The notes under the pieces were generated by a model. It had not been told where the DNA came from, searched no databases, and saw only the letters and a list, made by a program, of their open reading frames with translations. Of a stretch of 64,000 bases of DNA, positions 27,210 to 38,592 are shown piece after piece. Position numbers and translations under genes: made by a program. Positions within the stretch are counted from its first letter, which is position 1. Each line of letters begins with the position of its first letter. This DNA is from Ancylobacter pratisalsi (GTDB lineage Bacteria; Pseudomonadota; Alphaproteobacteria; Rhizobiales; Xanthobacteraceae): NCBI RefSeq assembly GCF_010669125.1, contig NZ_CP048630.1, positions 372,001 through 436,000 of the forward strand. Direction: 5' to 3'.

Positions 27210-27240
27210 CCACCTGATTAGAATTATTCTAATAAGGTGG
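27210..27240. promoter_or_regulatory. ICE-type Irr box in an extended palindrome over the mbfA ribosome binding site
   Basis: The centre TTAGAATTATTCTAA (27218-27232) fits the iron control element bound by Irr. It lies within a longer inverted repeat whose 15-base arms match at 14 positions around T27225. The outer arms are CCACCT (27210-27215) and AGGTGG (27235-27240). On the mbfA mRNA the AGGTGG copy three bases before the ATG is the Shine-Dalgarno sequence, so if transcription starts upstream it could be sequestered in a hairpin. DNA-level repression by Irr is the conservative reading. Confidence 0.8.
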
Positions 27241-27347
27241 GACTATGTCGCAACGCGGCGAGCCTGACAATCCGTTTCCACGCCGCATCCGCGGAAGTTC
27301 GGCGGCGCAACGGCCGGCGGGTCACACGCGCAGCGTGCCGGTGGCCG

Positions 27348-27959
27348 TTACCGTTCTGTCAGGGCGAGCTTCACCCCAAGCGCGACGAAGGCGGCGGCAA
27401 AGCTGCGGCGGAGCCATGCCATGATCGCCGGACGATTGACGATGCGCTCGCGCACGGCGGCGGCGAAGAGCCCGTAGAACGCGAAGACCACGAAGGTCAG
27501 GCCCATGAAGACGCTGGACAGTTCCAGCATCCGCAGCAGCGGACGGGCCTCGCCCGCGGCAATGAACTGCGGGAGGAAAGACACGAAGAAAATGGACAGC
27601 TTTGGATTGAGCAGATTGAGCAGAATGCCGTCGGCAATCACCTTCAGCGGCCGACGTACCCGGCGCTCGCCGTCCACGTTGAGGGCACCCCTCGCCCGCA
27701 GGCTCTGCCAGGCCATGAAGAGCAGATAGGCGACGCCCGCATATTTCACCGTCTCGTACGCGAGCGCGCTCGCGTGCAGCAGCGCGGCAAGGCCGAGCAT
27801 CGCGGCGGCGAGATGCGGAACGATGCCGAGCGTGCAGGCGAAGGCCGCCAGCAGGGCCGCGCGAGGGCCCTGCCCCAGCCCGGCCGACAATGTGTAGATG
27901 GCACCGGTGCCGGGAGAAGCGACCACGATGAAGGTGACGAGGAGAAACTCGGGCGACAT
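27348..27959 (-). CDS. LysE/RhtB family amino-acid exporter
   Basis: A 203-aa inner-membrane exporter with about six helices, probably expelling an amino acid or derivative. LysE/RhtB landmarks are VASPGTGAIYTLSAGLGQGPRAAL (residues ~14-38), KYAGVAYLLFMAWQSLRARG, GILLNLLNPKLSIFFVSFLPQFI, and SVFMGLTFVVFAFYGLFAA. The start MSPEFLLVTF is the family start; the longer frame to 28016 adds unrelated residues. The substrate is unknown. It lies downstream of the channel-like gene on the same strand, 69 bp away. Confidence 0.9.
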   Translation of the reverse strand: MSPEFLLVTFIVVASPGTGAIYTLSAGLGQGPRAALLAAFACTLGIVPHLAAAMLGLAALLHASALAYETVKYAGVAYLLFMAWQSLRARGALNVDGERRVRRPLKVIADGILLNLLNPKLSIFFVSFLPQFIAAGEARPLLRMLELSSVFMGLTFVVFAFYGLFAAAVRERIVNRPAIMAWLRRSFAAAFVALGVKLALTER

Positions 27960-28028
27960 GGCGGCTACCCCATCAGCGAAAGGGGTATTATCCGCCGTTG
28001 CCGCCGAGGGGGCCACCCGGAAACGCCC

Positions 28029-28466
28029 TCAATTGGGATCGTCCGGGGTGCCGTCGTCATCCATGTCCGCGTGGAACACATGCAACACGTGGTGAACGAT
28101 GGGGGAAAGCACCACGCCCGTGGCCAGCACGATGACCAGACCCGAGAAGATGGCGTAGGAGCCGGAGAACAGCTTCCCCGCTTCGCTGTGCAGCTCGGAA
28201 ACCGGGCCCATGCCGGAGAGGATCATCGCCGCGTTGAGATAGGCGTCGACAAGGTCCATGCCTTCGAAGGCGGCATAGCCGGCCATGCCGATGCCGAGGC
28301 CGAACAGCATGATGGCGAACCAGATGGCGACCGCCGCGCCGAGGCGGCGGAAGAATTCCTGGCGGGTGGTGTAGGGCCCGCCGACCCGGCCCCAGAACGA
28401 CAAGGGCGGCGCCGCCGGCTTCGTGTGCTGGTCGGCCGCCGCCCTCTTCGTCATTCTGCGCGCCAT
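28029..28466 (-). CDS. Two-helix K+-channel-like membrane protein with non-canonical filter
   Basis: A 145-aa protein with a charged N-terminus, a first helix (VAIWFAIMLFGLGIGMAGYAAFEG, counted in two parts), a re-entrant-looking segment MDLVDAYLNAAMILSGMGPV and a second helix (AIFSGLVIVLATGVVLSPIVHHVLH). This M1-pore-M2 layout resembles ion_trans_2 potassium channels, but SGMGPV stands where TVGYGD would be. It may therefore be a divergent channel or a structural relative. The start MARRMTKR is uncertain by a few codons (MTKR, 28454, is an alternative). It lies 31 bp downstream of rpoD on the same strand and is probably partly co-transcribed. Confidence 0.7.
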   Translation of the reverse strand: MARRMTKRAAADQHTKPAAPPLSFWGRVGGPYTTRQEFFRRLGAAVAIWFAIMLFGLGIGMAGYAAFEGMDLVDAYLNAAMILSGMGPVSELHSEAGKLFSGSYAIFSGLVIVLATGVVLSPIVHHVLHVFHADMDDDGTPDDPN

Positions 28467-28497
28467 CAGGTGTAAACCCTCGCGCTCGCCCGTCCGC

Positions 28498-30501
<2,004 letters not shown>

Positions 30502-30680
30502 GCGTGTGCTCCTCAAACGCCGAGCGGCGTCCCGCTTCGACGGACGACAGGCCGCCGAATTCCGGCACCCCGTATGCAAAATTCCGCGCGCCCCTCACCC
30601 GACATGGTGAAAGCCGACGCAAACAGGGCCTTCCGCTCCACAGCGCTGCGACGCGCGCGGGCGGGCGACCCGGAGATTTT

Positions 30681-32642
30681 CTACATCGACCGCATCGGTC
30701 GACCCGACGCAGCGCCGAACCCCTCTACCAAAGCTTCGGTTCCGTCAAGTGCTGCGAGCTGTCTTTGTACATCGAGAAACCGTGCCCAATTCATTTCGGA
30801 GGGCTCCTCCGCGAGGCGTTTCTCGGCTTCCTTCAGGTCCTTAGATAGGGCATGGCTGCGCCGGTGCAAGACCAGCCGCTGGTTCCACCACAATTCGACA
30901 TCGCTGCGGCCGGCATCGGCAAAAGCGGGCCAGTCGTGACGGGGCACCGCGACCTGGGCGAGCCGTGCGGCCAGCGGCGCCAGCCCCGCCGCGTCGAGCC
31001 GCGCGGCCATCTGTGCGGCGTCGTCGGCCTCGCCATCGATATGGGCATCGAGCAGCGCATTGCGCAGGTCGGCCATTTCCTTGTTCAGAAACGCCATCTG
31101 CGCGAGTTCCTCGGAAAACTGGTCGAGCAGCCAGGGGTGGTTCATCGCCGCGAACAGCAGCAGCGCCTCGTTGCGCGGGATCTGCGCCGCCGCCCCGCGC
31201 AGCAGGCCCGACAGCCGCATGCTCTCGCCGGCCACCGCCGTTGGGGCCCGCCCCTCCCCCATGCCGCGCGATCCCATGCCGCGCGACCCCTGGCCGTTGC
31301 CGCGCCAGGTTCCGCGCGGGCGGGCGCCGCCGGCGGTGAAGTCGCGGCGCTGCCCCCCGCCCTGCACCACGGCCGGCTGGAACAGGCGGCGGAAACGCTC
31401 CATCAGTTCGCTGCGGTAATGCTTGCGCACGGTCTCATCGGCGATCAGCCGCACAATGTCGCCGATGCGCGCCTCCAGCGCGGCGCGGCGCTCGGGCGTG
31501 TCGATGCTGGCATTCTCGACCTCGCGGATCCAGAGCACGTCGGCGAGCGGCTGGGTGCTCGCGAGCACCGCGTCCACCGCCTCGCGGCCGCCGGATCGCA
31601 CCAGATCGTCCGGGTCCTGCCCGTCCGGCAGGGTGCCGAAGGTCAGGCTCATGCCGGGCTTGAGATGGGGCAAGGCGAGATCGAGCGCACGATAGGCGGC
31701 GCGGCGGCCGGCCTTGTCCCCGTCGAACAGCAGCACCGGCTCGGGCGCCATCTTCCACAGCAGGGCCAGCTGGTCCTCGGTCAGTGCGGTGCCGAGCGGG
31801 GCGACCGCGCCGGCGAAGCCGGCCTCGACCAGCGCGATGACGTCGACATAGCCTTCCACCGCGATCACCGGCGCGCCCTTGTGGGCGGCGGCGCGGGCGT
31901 TGAAGCCGTTATAGAGCAGCGAACCCTTGTGGAAGAGCGAGGTCTCCGGCGAGTTGAGATATTTGGCCGAGACGTCCTTTTCCAGCGCCCGCCCGCCGAA
32001 GGCGACCACGCGCCCGCGCAGATCGGTGATGGGAAACATCACCCGGTCGCGGAAGCGGTCATAGGGCACGGGAATATCGTCGGCGGCGACAAGAAGGCCG
32101 GCCTCGACCATGTCCTCCACCGGCACGCCGCGGGCGCCCAGAGCCTCCTTGAGGGCGAAGCGCTCGGGCAGCGCGTAGCCGATGCGGAAACGCGCCTGCG
32201 TTGCCGGACCGAGCCCGCGATCGGCCAGATAGCCGCGCCCCTTGGCGCCGGCCCGGCCCTGCAGGGCGGCCTCGTAATATTTCGCCGCCAGGTCCATCAC
32301 TTCGTGAAGCGTCTTGCGACGGCTCTCGCGGACCTCTTCCTCGCGCGACTGCACCGGCATCGGCAGGCCCGCCATGCCCGCGAGCCGCTCCACCGCCTCC
32401 GGGAACGGCAGGCCATCGACCTCCATCAGGAAGTCGAACTGGTCGCCATGCTTGCCGGAGGAGAAGCAGTGATAGAAGCCCTTCTGGTCGTTCACATAGA
32501 AGGAGGGCGACTTCTCGGGATTGAACGGCGAGAGGCCGCGCCATTCGCGCCCCTGCTTCTTCAGCTGCACGCGCTTTCCCACCACCTCCGACACCGGGAG
32601 GCGAGTGCGTATCTCGTCGAGGAACGAGGGCGGGAAGCGCAT
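30681..32642 (-). CDS. dnaG: DNA primase DnaG with degenerate zinc motif
   Basis: DnaG synthesises RNA primers for replication. The 653-aa protein has the N-terminal CHC2 domain, a catalytic TOPRIM core (VIAVEGYVDVIALVEAG, VLLFDGDKAGRRAAYRALD) and a C-terminal helicase-interacting domain after a Gly/Arg-rich linker (~425-460) containing a tandem SRGMG repeat. The zinc site is altered: where E. coli has CPFH and HCFGC, this protein reads SPFN and HCFSSG, so three of four ligands are gone. Length and the remaining motifs are intact, so it should be functional. From memory, similar zinc-free sequences occur in Bradyrhizobium-type relatives. Upstream is yqeY, downstream rpoD. Confidence 0.95.
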   Translation of the reverse strand: MRFPPSFLDEIRTRLPVSEVVGKRVQLKKQGREWRGLSPFNPEKSPSFYVNDQKGFYHCFSSGKHGDQFDFLMEVDGLPFPEAVERLAGMAGLPMPVQSREEEVRESRRKTLHEVMDLAAKYYEAALQGRAGAKGRGYLADRGLGPATQARFRIGYALPERFALKEALGARGVPVEDMVEAGLLVAADDIPVPYDRFRDRVMFPITDLRGRVVAFGGRALEKDVSAKYLNSPETSLFHKGSLLYNGFNARAAAHKGAPVIAVEGYVDVIALVEAGFAGAVAPLGTALTEDQLALLWKMAPEPVLLFDGDKAGRRAAYRALDLALPHLKPGMSLTFGTLPDGQDPDDLVRSGGREAVDAVLASTQPLADVLWIREVENASIDTPERRAALEARIGDIVRLIADETVRKHYRSELMERFRRLFQPAVVQGGGQRRDFTAGGARPRGTWRGNGQGSRGMGSRGMGEGRAPTAVAGESMRLSGLLRGAAAQIPRNEALLLFAAMNHPWLLDQFSEELAQMAFLNKEMADLRNALLDAHIDGEADDAAQMAARLDAAGLAPLAARLAQVAVPRHDWPAFADAGRSDVELWWNQRLVLHRRSHALSKDLKEAEKRLAEEPSEMNWARFLDVQRQLAALDGTEALVEGFGAASGRPMRSM

Positions 32643-33014
32643 GGTGGACGCGGTTCTTTCGTCGGCCGGGCCGAATCAGCAGGCAAGACACGGGCCGTGC
32701 TGGCCCATTAGGCGCCTATGGTGGCGCTTAAGTGGCGCCGCGCCGAGCCTTTGCCAACCACGATCCCCGCTATTCACCGCGGGAACAGCAAACCGAACGG
32801 TTTACGCTCACCGCAGACAGCCCGGTTTTGAACCACATGGCCGACCAAGCGCGCATCGCCGCACGCCGGCTCCCGCCAACCCACCTCGCCCAGGCCCGGG
32901 AACGGCTCGGCTTCTACGCGCGGTTCTGGACCGGGCGGCGTGATCGGCCTGACGCCGGGAATGGCCGGGGATGGCCCGGCCATCAGGCCGCACGACGCGG
33001 ATGCGCCATACCGC
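32643..33014. other. Intergenic region upstream of dnaG
   Basis: About 370 bp between yqeY and dnaG, both leftward. No reading frame here has a ribosome binding site or recognisable product. The yqeY-proximal end holds a hairpin described separately. The rest should carry the dnaG promoter, but I see no clear -35/-10 match. Confidence 0.5.
32946..32989 (-). terminator. Two-part stem-loop after yqeY
   Basis: An inner stem of nine perfect pairs, ATGGCCGGG (32961-32969) with CCCGGCCAT (32975-32983), loop GATGG, is enclosed by GGCCTGA (32946-32952) and TCAGGCC (32983-32989). On the minus strand it begins 26 bases after the yqeY stop. No U tract follows. It probably ends yqeY transcription or protects its 3' end. 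Confidence 0.5.
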
Positions 33015-33470
33015 TCAGGCGGTGAGCAGGGCCTTCACGGTGCCGCTGGCCTTGCCGAAATCCATCACGCCGGTATAGCGCTCCTTGAGCGCGGCCATGG
33101 TGCGGCCCATGTCCTTCAGCCCGTGCGCGTCGATCTCCGCGATCACCGCGCTGATGGCGGCCTGCGATTCGGCCTCGCTCATCTGCTGGGGCAGGAACAC
33201 CTTGATGACCTCGATTTCCTCGCGCTCCTGCGTGGAAAGATCGACGCGGCCGGCTTCCTCATAGACCTTCGCGGATTCCTCGCGCTGCTTGATCATCTTG
33301 GTCAGCAGGCCCATCACTTCGTCGTCGGCAAGCGGGTCGCGGCCGTGGCCGCGCGCCTCGATGTCGCGATCCTTGATCGCGGCGTTGACCAGTCGCAGCG
33401 TTGCGAGACGCAGCTTGTCACCGGCCTTCATCGCCTCCTTGAGGGAGCTATTGATCTCGTCGCGCAGCAC
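33015..33470 (-). CDS. GatB/YqeY domain-containing protein
   Basis: A 151-aa YqeY protein, related to the tail domain of the GatB amidotransferase subunit, perhaps acting on charged tRNA; the role is unproven. MLRDEINSSLKEAMKAGDKLRLATLRLVNAAIKDRDI is the family N-terminus (here in two stretches), with KVFLPQQMSEAE in the middle and MDFGKASGTVKALLT at the end. A yqeY-dnaG-rpoD order is common in proteobacteria (compare rpsU-dnaG-rpoD). Divergent from carA. Confidence 0.93.
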   Translation of the reverse strand: MLRDEINSSLKEAMKAGDKLRLATLRLVNAAIKDRDIEARGHGRDPLADDEVMGLLTKMIKQREESAKVYEEAGRVDLSTQEREEIEVIKVFLPQQMSEAESQAAISAVIAEIDAHGLKDMGRTMAALKERYTGVMDFGKASGTVKALLTA

Positions 33471-33694
33471 TTGTCAGCCTCTTCCATGTGCGCGGGCCGG
33501 CCGCGCGGAACTTTTCCGCACCCTGCCGTCATCCGCGTTCGTGTTGTTGATCCGCCCCGACGCCCTTCACGCCACCGCAGATGGCGCTCCCCCGCAGCCA
33601 TCCGTTCCCCGAAGGACAGATGCGCAACCACAAGGCTGGCGTCCGGCGCGGCGACCGACTAATTAGGGCACACGACGACAGGGAACAAGACACG

Positions 33695-34915
33695 ATGAAC
33701 GGAAGCGCTGGACAGCACTCCGACGATGAGGTGCGGGTCGACGACGCATGGGCCGAGCCGGTGCCGACGGCACTGCTGGTGCTGGCGGATGGAACGGTGC
33801 TGGAAGGCTTCGGCCTCGGCGCCACCGGCCATGCCGTCGGCGAGGTGTGTTTCAACACCGCCATGACCGGCTATCAGGAAGTGCTGACCGATCCGTCCTA
33901 TGCCGGACAGATCATCACCTTCACCTTTCCACATATCGGCAATGTCGGCACCAATGAGGACGACATCGAGACCATCTCGATGGCCGGCGCCTCGGGCGTG
34001 CGCGGCGTGGTCGTGCATTCGGCGATCACCGAACCGTCGAACTACCGTGCCACCCGCCATTTCGACCAGTGGCTGAAGGCCCGCGGCATCATCGCCATCT
34101 CCGGCGTCGACACCCGCGCCCTCACCGCGCTGATCCGCGATGGCGGCATGCCCAACGCGGTGATCGCCCACGCCCCCGACGGCATTTTCGACGTCGAGGC
34201 GCTGAAGCGCCAGGCCGCCGAATGGCCGGGTCTGGTCGGCATGGACCTGGTGCCGATGGTTACCTCCGCCCAGCGTTTCAGCTGGGACGAGACGCCGTGG
34301 ACCTGGCCCGAGGGCTTCGGCCGCCAGAGCGCGCCGGGGCACCACGTGGTCGCGGTGGACTACGGCATCAAGCGCAACATCCTGCGTCTGCTGGCCCGCG
34401 CGGGCTGCAAGGTCACCGTGGTGCCGGCCACCACGACGGCGGAGGAGATCCTGGGACTGAAGCCGGACGGGGTGTTCCTCTCCAACGGCCCGGGCGACCC
34501 GGCCGCGACGGGTGAATACGCCGTGCCGGTGATCCGCGAGATCATCGACAGCGGCGTGCCGACCTTCGGCATCTGCCTCGGCCACCAGATGATCGGCCTG
34601 GCGGTGGGCGGGCGCACCATGAAGATGCACCAGGGCCACCACGGCGCGAACCATCCGGTCAAGGACATGACCACCGGCAAGGTCGAGATCACCTCGATGA
34701 ACCATGGCTTCGCGGTCGACCGCGACAGCCTGCCGGACACCGCGCAGGAGACCCACGTCTCGCTGTTCGACGGCTCGAACGCCGGCATCCAGCTCACCGA
34801 CAGGCCGGTATTCTCGGTGCAGTACCACCCCGAAGCGAGCCCCGGCCCGCAGGACAGCCACTATCTGTTCGATCGTTTCATCGAGATGATCGCGAAGAAC
34901 AAGAAGGCGGCGTAA
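33695..34915 (+). CDS. carA: Carbamoyl-phosphate synthase small (glutaminase) subunit
   Basis: CarA hydrolyses glutamine and passes ammonia to CarB, making carbamoyl phosphate for arginine and pyrimidines. The 406-aa protein has an N-terminal CPSase domain (ATGHAVGEVCFNTAMTGYQE, IITFTFPHIGNVGTNEDD, ISGVDTRALTALIRDGG). It is followed by a class I amidotransferase domain with nucleophile Cys in PTFGICLGHQMIGLAVG and His-Glu in FSVQYHPEASPGPQDS. I start at MNGSAGQHS because the upstream frame is non-homologous. GGGAACAAGACACG precedes it. carB lies 206 bp downstream behind a terminator. Confidence 0.97.
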   Translation: MNGSAGQHSDDEVRVDDAWAEPVPTALLVLADGTVLEGFGLGATGHAVGEVCFNTAMTGYQEVLTDPSYAGQIITFTFPHIGNVGTNEDDIETISMAGASGVRGVVVHSAITEPSNYRATRHFDQWLKARGIIAISGVDTRALTALIRDGGMPNAVIAHAPDGIFDVEALKRQAAEWPGLVGMDLVPMVTSAQRFSWDETPWTWPEGFGRQSAPGHHVVAVDYGIKRNILRLLARAGCKVTVVPATTTAEEILGLKPDGVFLSNGPGDPAATGEYAVPVIREIIDSGVPTFGICLGHQMIGLAVGGRTMKMHQGHHGANHPVKDMTTGKVEITSMNHGFAVDRDSLPDTAQETHVSLFDGSNAGIQLTDRPVFSVQYHPEASPGPQDSHYLFDRFIEMIAKNKKAA

Positions 34916-35054
34916 GGCCGCCTTCCCTCACCTCTCGCGGGCGCCAGAACGGCGCTCGCTTCGCCGACCCTTCCCCGCCACCGGAATCTGGTTTAAGGGA
35001 AGCGCCAAATCGCGGGTTTAACGCCCGCCAAGAAAGTCCGATCCGGGAACGGCC

Positions 35055-35083
35055 AAGGACGCGTTGACCGACGCGTCCTTTTT
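35055..35083 (+). terminator. Strong intrinsic terminator between carA and carB
   Basis: AAGGACGCGT (35055-35064) and ACGCGTCCTT (35071-35080) form ten perfect pairs around TGACCG and run directly into a T tract (35079-35083). It lies 140 bp after the carA stop and 39 bp before the carB ATG, so it would uncouple the two subunits or act as an attenuator. Its position leaves little room for a carB promoter downstream of it. Confidence 0.8.
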
Positions 35084-35121
35084 AGTGTGCCCGGACAAAT
35101 GCGCGAGCCGCACGGGATCCG

Positions 35122-38100
35122 ATGCCGAAACGCACAGATATCTCCACCATCCTCATCATCGGTGCCGGACCTATCGTTATCGGTCAGGCCTGCGAGTTCG
35201 ACTATTCCGGCACCCAGGCGTGCAAGACCCTCAAGGCCGAGGGCTACCGCGTGGTGCTGGTGAACTCCAATCCGGCAACCATCATGACGGACCCGGATCT
35301 GGCGGACGCGACCTATATCGAGCCGATCACGCCGGAAGTCGTCGCCAAGATCATCGCCAAGGAGCGCCACGCCATCTCCGGCGGGTTCGCCCTGCTGCCG
35401 ACCATGGGCGGCCAGACGGCGCTGAACTGCGCGCTCTCGCTGCGCAAGATGGGCGTGTTGGACGAATTCGACGTCGAGATGATCGGCGCCACCGCCGAGG
35501 CCATCGACAAGGCCGAGGACCGCGAGCTGTTCCGCGACGCGATGACCAAGATCGGTCTCGACACGCCGCGCTCGCGCCAGATCAAGAACCTGCCGCAGGC
35601 GCTGGAAGCGCTGGATGAGATCGGCCTGCCGGCCATCATCCGCCCCTCCTTCACCATGGGCGGACAGGGTGGCGGCATCGCCTACAACAAGTCCGAATAC
35701 ATCGAGATCATCGAGCGCGGCATCGACGCCTCCCCCACCAACGAAGTGCTGGTGGAAGAGAGCGTGCTGGGCTGGAAGGAGTATGAGATGGAGGTCGTCC
35801 GCGACAAGGCGGACAACTGCATCATCATCTGCTCCATCGAGAACATCGACCCGATGGGCGTGCACACCGGTGATTCGATCACCGTCGCCCCGGCGCTGAC
35901 GCTGACCGACAAGGAATACCAGATCATGCGCGACGCCTCGCTGGCGGTGCTGCGCGAGATCGGGGTGGAGACCGGCGGTTCCAACGTGCAGTTCGCGATC
36001 GACCCGGAAACCGGGCGCATGATCGTGATCGAGATGAACCCGCGGGTGTCGCGCTCCTCGGCGCTGGCTTCCAAGGCCACCGGCTTCCCGATCGCCAAGG
36101 TCGCAGCGCGCCTGGCTGTCGGCTACACGCTGGACGAGATCGCCAACGACATCACCGGCGGGGCGACGCCTGCCTCGTTCGAGCCGACCATCGACTACGT
36201 CGTCACCAAGATCCCCCGCTTCGCCTTCGAGAAGTTCCCCGGCGCCGACCCGGTGCTGACCACTTCGATGAAGTCGGTTGGCGAGGCGATGGCGATCGGG
36301 CGCACCTTCCAGGAAAGCCTGCAGAAGGCGCTGCGCTCGCTGGAGACCGGCCTTACCGGGCTCGACGAGATCGAGATCGAGGGCCTTGGCCAGGGCGACG
36401 ACAAGAACGCCATCCGCGCCGCCATCGGCACCCCGACCCCCGACCGTCTGCTCTATGTCGGGCAGGCGATGCGCCTTGGCCTCGACAACGAGACCATCCA
36501 CGCCAGTTGCAAGATCGACCCGTGGTTCCTCGAACAGCTGCGCGAAATCATCGACATGGAGGCGAAGGTACGCACCCATGGCCTGCCGCGCACCGCGGGC
36601 GCCTTCCGGCGGCTGAAGGCGATGGGCTTCTCGGATTCGCGCCTGGCCGGCCTGTCGCGCCTGCATGAGGCGGAAGTCGCCGCGCGCCGGCGGGCGCTGG
36701 ACGTGCGCCCGGTCTACAAGCGCATCGACACCTGCGCCGCCGAATTCGCCGCCCCCACCGCCTATATGTATTCGAGCTACGAAACCCCGTTCGCGGGCGT
36801 CTCGATGGATGAATCGCGTCCTTCCGGCGCCAAGAAAGTCGCCATTCTCGGCGGCGGCCCGAACCGGATCGGCCAGGGCATCGAGTTCGACTATTGCTGC
36901 TGCCATGCCGCCTTCGCGCTGAAGGACGCCGGGTATGAGACCATCATGGTCAACTGCAACCCGGAAACCGTCTCGACCGACTACGACACCTCGGACCGGC
37001 TGTATTTCGAGCCGCTGACCGCCGAGGATGTGATCGAGATTCTCGACCGCGAGCGCGCCAATGGCGAGCTTCACGGCGTCATCGTGCAGTTCGGTGGCCA
37101 GACCCCGCTGAAACTGGCGCGGGCGCTGGAAGATGCCGATATCCCGATCCTGGGCACCTCGCCCGAGGCGATCGACCTCGCCGAGGACCGCGACCGCTTC
37201 AAGACCCTGCTGGACAAGCTGAAGCTGCGCCAGCCCGCCAACGGCATCGCCTATTCGGTGGAACAGGCCCGCCTGATCACCGCCGATCTCGGCTTTCCGC
37301 TGGTGGTGCGTCCCTCCTATGTGCTGGGCGGACGCGCGATGCAGATCATCCGCGAGGAAAGCCAGCTCGGCGACTACCTGCTCGGCACCCTGCCCGGGCT
37401 GGTGCCGAACGACATCAAGGCGCGCTACCCCAACGACAAGACCGGCCAGATCAACACGCTGCTGGGCAAGAACCCGCTGCTGTTCGACCGCTATCTCTCG
37501 GATGCGATCGAGGTCGATGTCGACTGCCTGAGCGACGGCGAGGACACCTTCATCTGCGGCATCATGGAGCACATCGAGGAAGCCGGCATCCATTCGGGTG
37601 ATTCGGCCTGCTCGCTGCCGCCCTATTCGCTGAGCCCGGACATGATCGCCGAGCTGGAGGCGCAGACCCGCCGCATGGCGCTGGCGCTCGGTGTCGGCGG
37701 CCTGATGAACGTGCAGTACGCCATCAAGGACGGCACCATCTACGTGCTGGAAGTGAACCCGCGCGCCTCGCGCACGGTGCCCTTCGTCGCCAAGGTCATC
37801 GGCCAGCCGATCGCCAAGATCGCGGCACGCGTGATGGCGGGCGAGAAGCTTGCCAGCTTCGGCCTGAAGCCCTTCGCCGGCGGGCATGTGGCGGTGAAGG
37901 AAGCCGTGTTCCCCTTCGCCCGCTTCCCCGGCGTCGACACCGTGCTCGGCCCGGAGATGCGCTCCACCGGCGAAGTGATGGGTCTCGACCGCTCCTTCGC
38001 CGTGGCCTTTGCCAAGAGCCAGCTCGGCGGCGGCACCAAGGTGCCGACCTCGGGAACGGTGTTCATCTCGCTGCGCGAGGACGACAAGCCGCGGATCCTG

Positions 38101-38457
38101 GAGACCGCGGCGATGCTGCAGTCGCTCGGCTTCAAGATCATCGCCACCTCGGGCACGCAGCGCTTCCTTGCCGCCAACGGCATCGCCAGCGACACCATCA
38201 ACAAGGTTCTTGAGGGCCGGCCCCATATTGTCGACGCCATCAAGAATGGCGGCGTCCAGTTGGTGTTCAACACCACCGAGGGAGCCCAGGCGCTCGCGGA
38301 TTCGCGATCACTGCGCCGCGCAGCCCTCTTGCACAAAGTGCCATATTACACCACGCTGTCTGGTGCGATCGCAGCGGCGCGGGGGATCAAGGCCTATATC
38401 GGCGGCGATCTGGAAGTACGCGCCCTGCAGGATTACTTCAGCTCGGGCCGCCACTGA
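35122..38457 (+). CDS. carB: Carbamoyl-phosphate synthase large subunit
   Basis: CarB uses bicarbonate, ammonia from CarA and two ATP to make carbamoyl phosphate. The 1111-aa protein has the two homologous ATP-grasp halves: the first begins [20 protein letters not shown], the second near residue 570 at [23 protein letters not shown]-binding loops are [13 protein letters not shown] and [34 protein letters not shown] and [22 protein letters not shown] mark the active sites, and an MGS-like allosteric domain ends the protein. A 7-bp hairpin (38458-38464 with 38469-38475) follows the stop. Confidence 0.98.
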   Translation: MPKRTDISTILIIGAGPIVIGQACEFDYSGTQACKTLKAEGYRVVLVNSNPATIMTDPDLADATYIEPITPEVVAKIIAKERHAISGGFALLPTMGGQTALNCALSLRKMGVLDEFDVEMIGATAEAIDKAEDRELFRDAMTKIGLDTPRSRQIKNLPQALEALDEIGLPAIIRPSFTMGGQGGGIAYNKSEYIEIIERGIDASPTNEVLVEESVLGWKEYEMEVVRDKADNCIIICSIENIDPMGVHTGDSITVAPALTLTDKEYQIMRDASLAVLREIGVETGGSNVQFAIDPETGRMIVIEMNPRVSRSSALASKATGFPIAKVAARLAVGYTLDEIANDITGGATPASFEPTIDYVVTKIPRFAFEKFPGADPVLTTSMKSVGEAMAIGRTFQESLQKALRSLETGLTGLDEIEIEGLGQGDDKNAIRAAIGTPTPDRLLYVGQAMRLGLDNETIHASCKIDPWFLEQLREIIDMEAKVRTHGLPRTAGAFRRLKAMGFSDSRLAGLSRLHEAEVAARRRALDVRPVYKRIDTCAAEFAAPTAYMYSSYETPFAGVSMDESRPSGAKKVAILGGGPNRIGQGIEFDYCCCHAAFALKDAGYETIMVNCNPETVSTDYDTSDRLYFEPLTAEDVIEILDRERANGELHGVIVQFGGQTPLKLARALEDADIPILGTSPEAIDLAEDRDRFKTLLDKLKLRQPANGIAYSVEQARLITADLGFPLVVRPSYVLGGRAMQIIREESQLGDYLLGTLPGLVPNDIKARYPNDKTGQINTLLGKNPLLFDRYLSDAIEVDVDCLSDGEDTFICGIMEHIEEAGIHSGDSACSLPPYSLSPDMIAELEAQTRRMALALGVGGLMNVQYAIKDGTIYVLEVNPRASRTVPFVAKVIGQPIAKIAARVMAGEKLASFGLKPFAGGHVAVKEAVFPFARFPGVDTVLGPEMRSTGEVMGLDRSFAVAFAKSQLGGGTKVPTSGTVFISLREDDKPRILETAAMLQSLGFKIIATSGTQRFLAANGIASDTINKVLEGRPHIVDAIKNGGVQLVFNTTEGAQALADSRSLRRAALLHKVPYYTTLSGAIAAARGIKAYIGGDLEVRALQDYFSSGRH

Positions 38458-38592
38458 CATCGCCTCCCGGCGATGAGGGACGGCCACGAACGACTTACAT
38501 GATCAGCCGTCGCGGAGGTTTTTGAGCCAGCACTGGTTCACATACCTTCCGCGAGGGCTGTCTTTGCCTTTAGGGAGGTCAAGAACAGACCT

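Noticed and set aside
27245..27424. A divergent 59-aa plus-strand frame with AGGTGG just ahead of its ATG, facing away from mbfA
   Set aside because: The ribosome-binding-like site is only the mirror arm of the palindrome, and the frame runs antisense into the LysE 3' end with shadow-like composition.
31255..31290. 15-base tandem repeat in the dnaG linker as a mobile or variable repeat
   Set aside because: Only two copies, in frame, coding SRGMG twice in a disordered linker; ordinary slippage.
34993..38226. A 1077-codon open frame on the minus strand opposite carB
   Set aside because: carB is unmistakable over the same span. The antisense frame is Arg/His/Gly/Asp-rich with no domain, a common result of codon bias in GC-rich genes.
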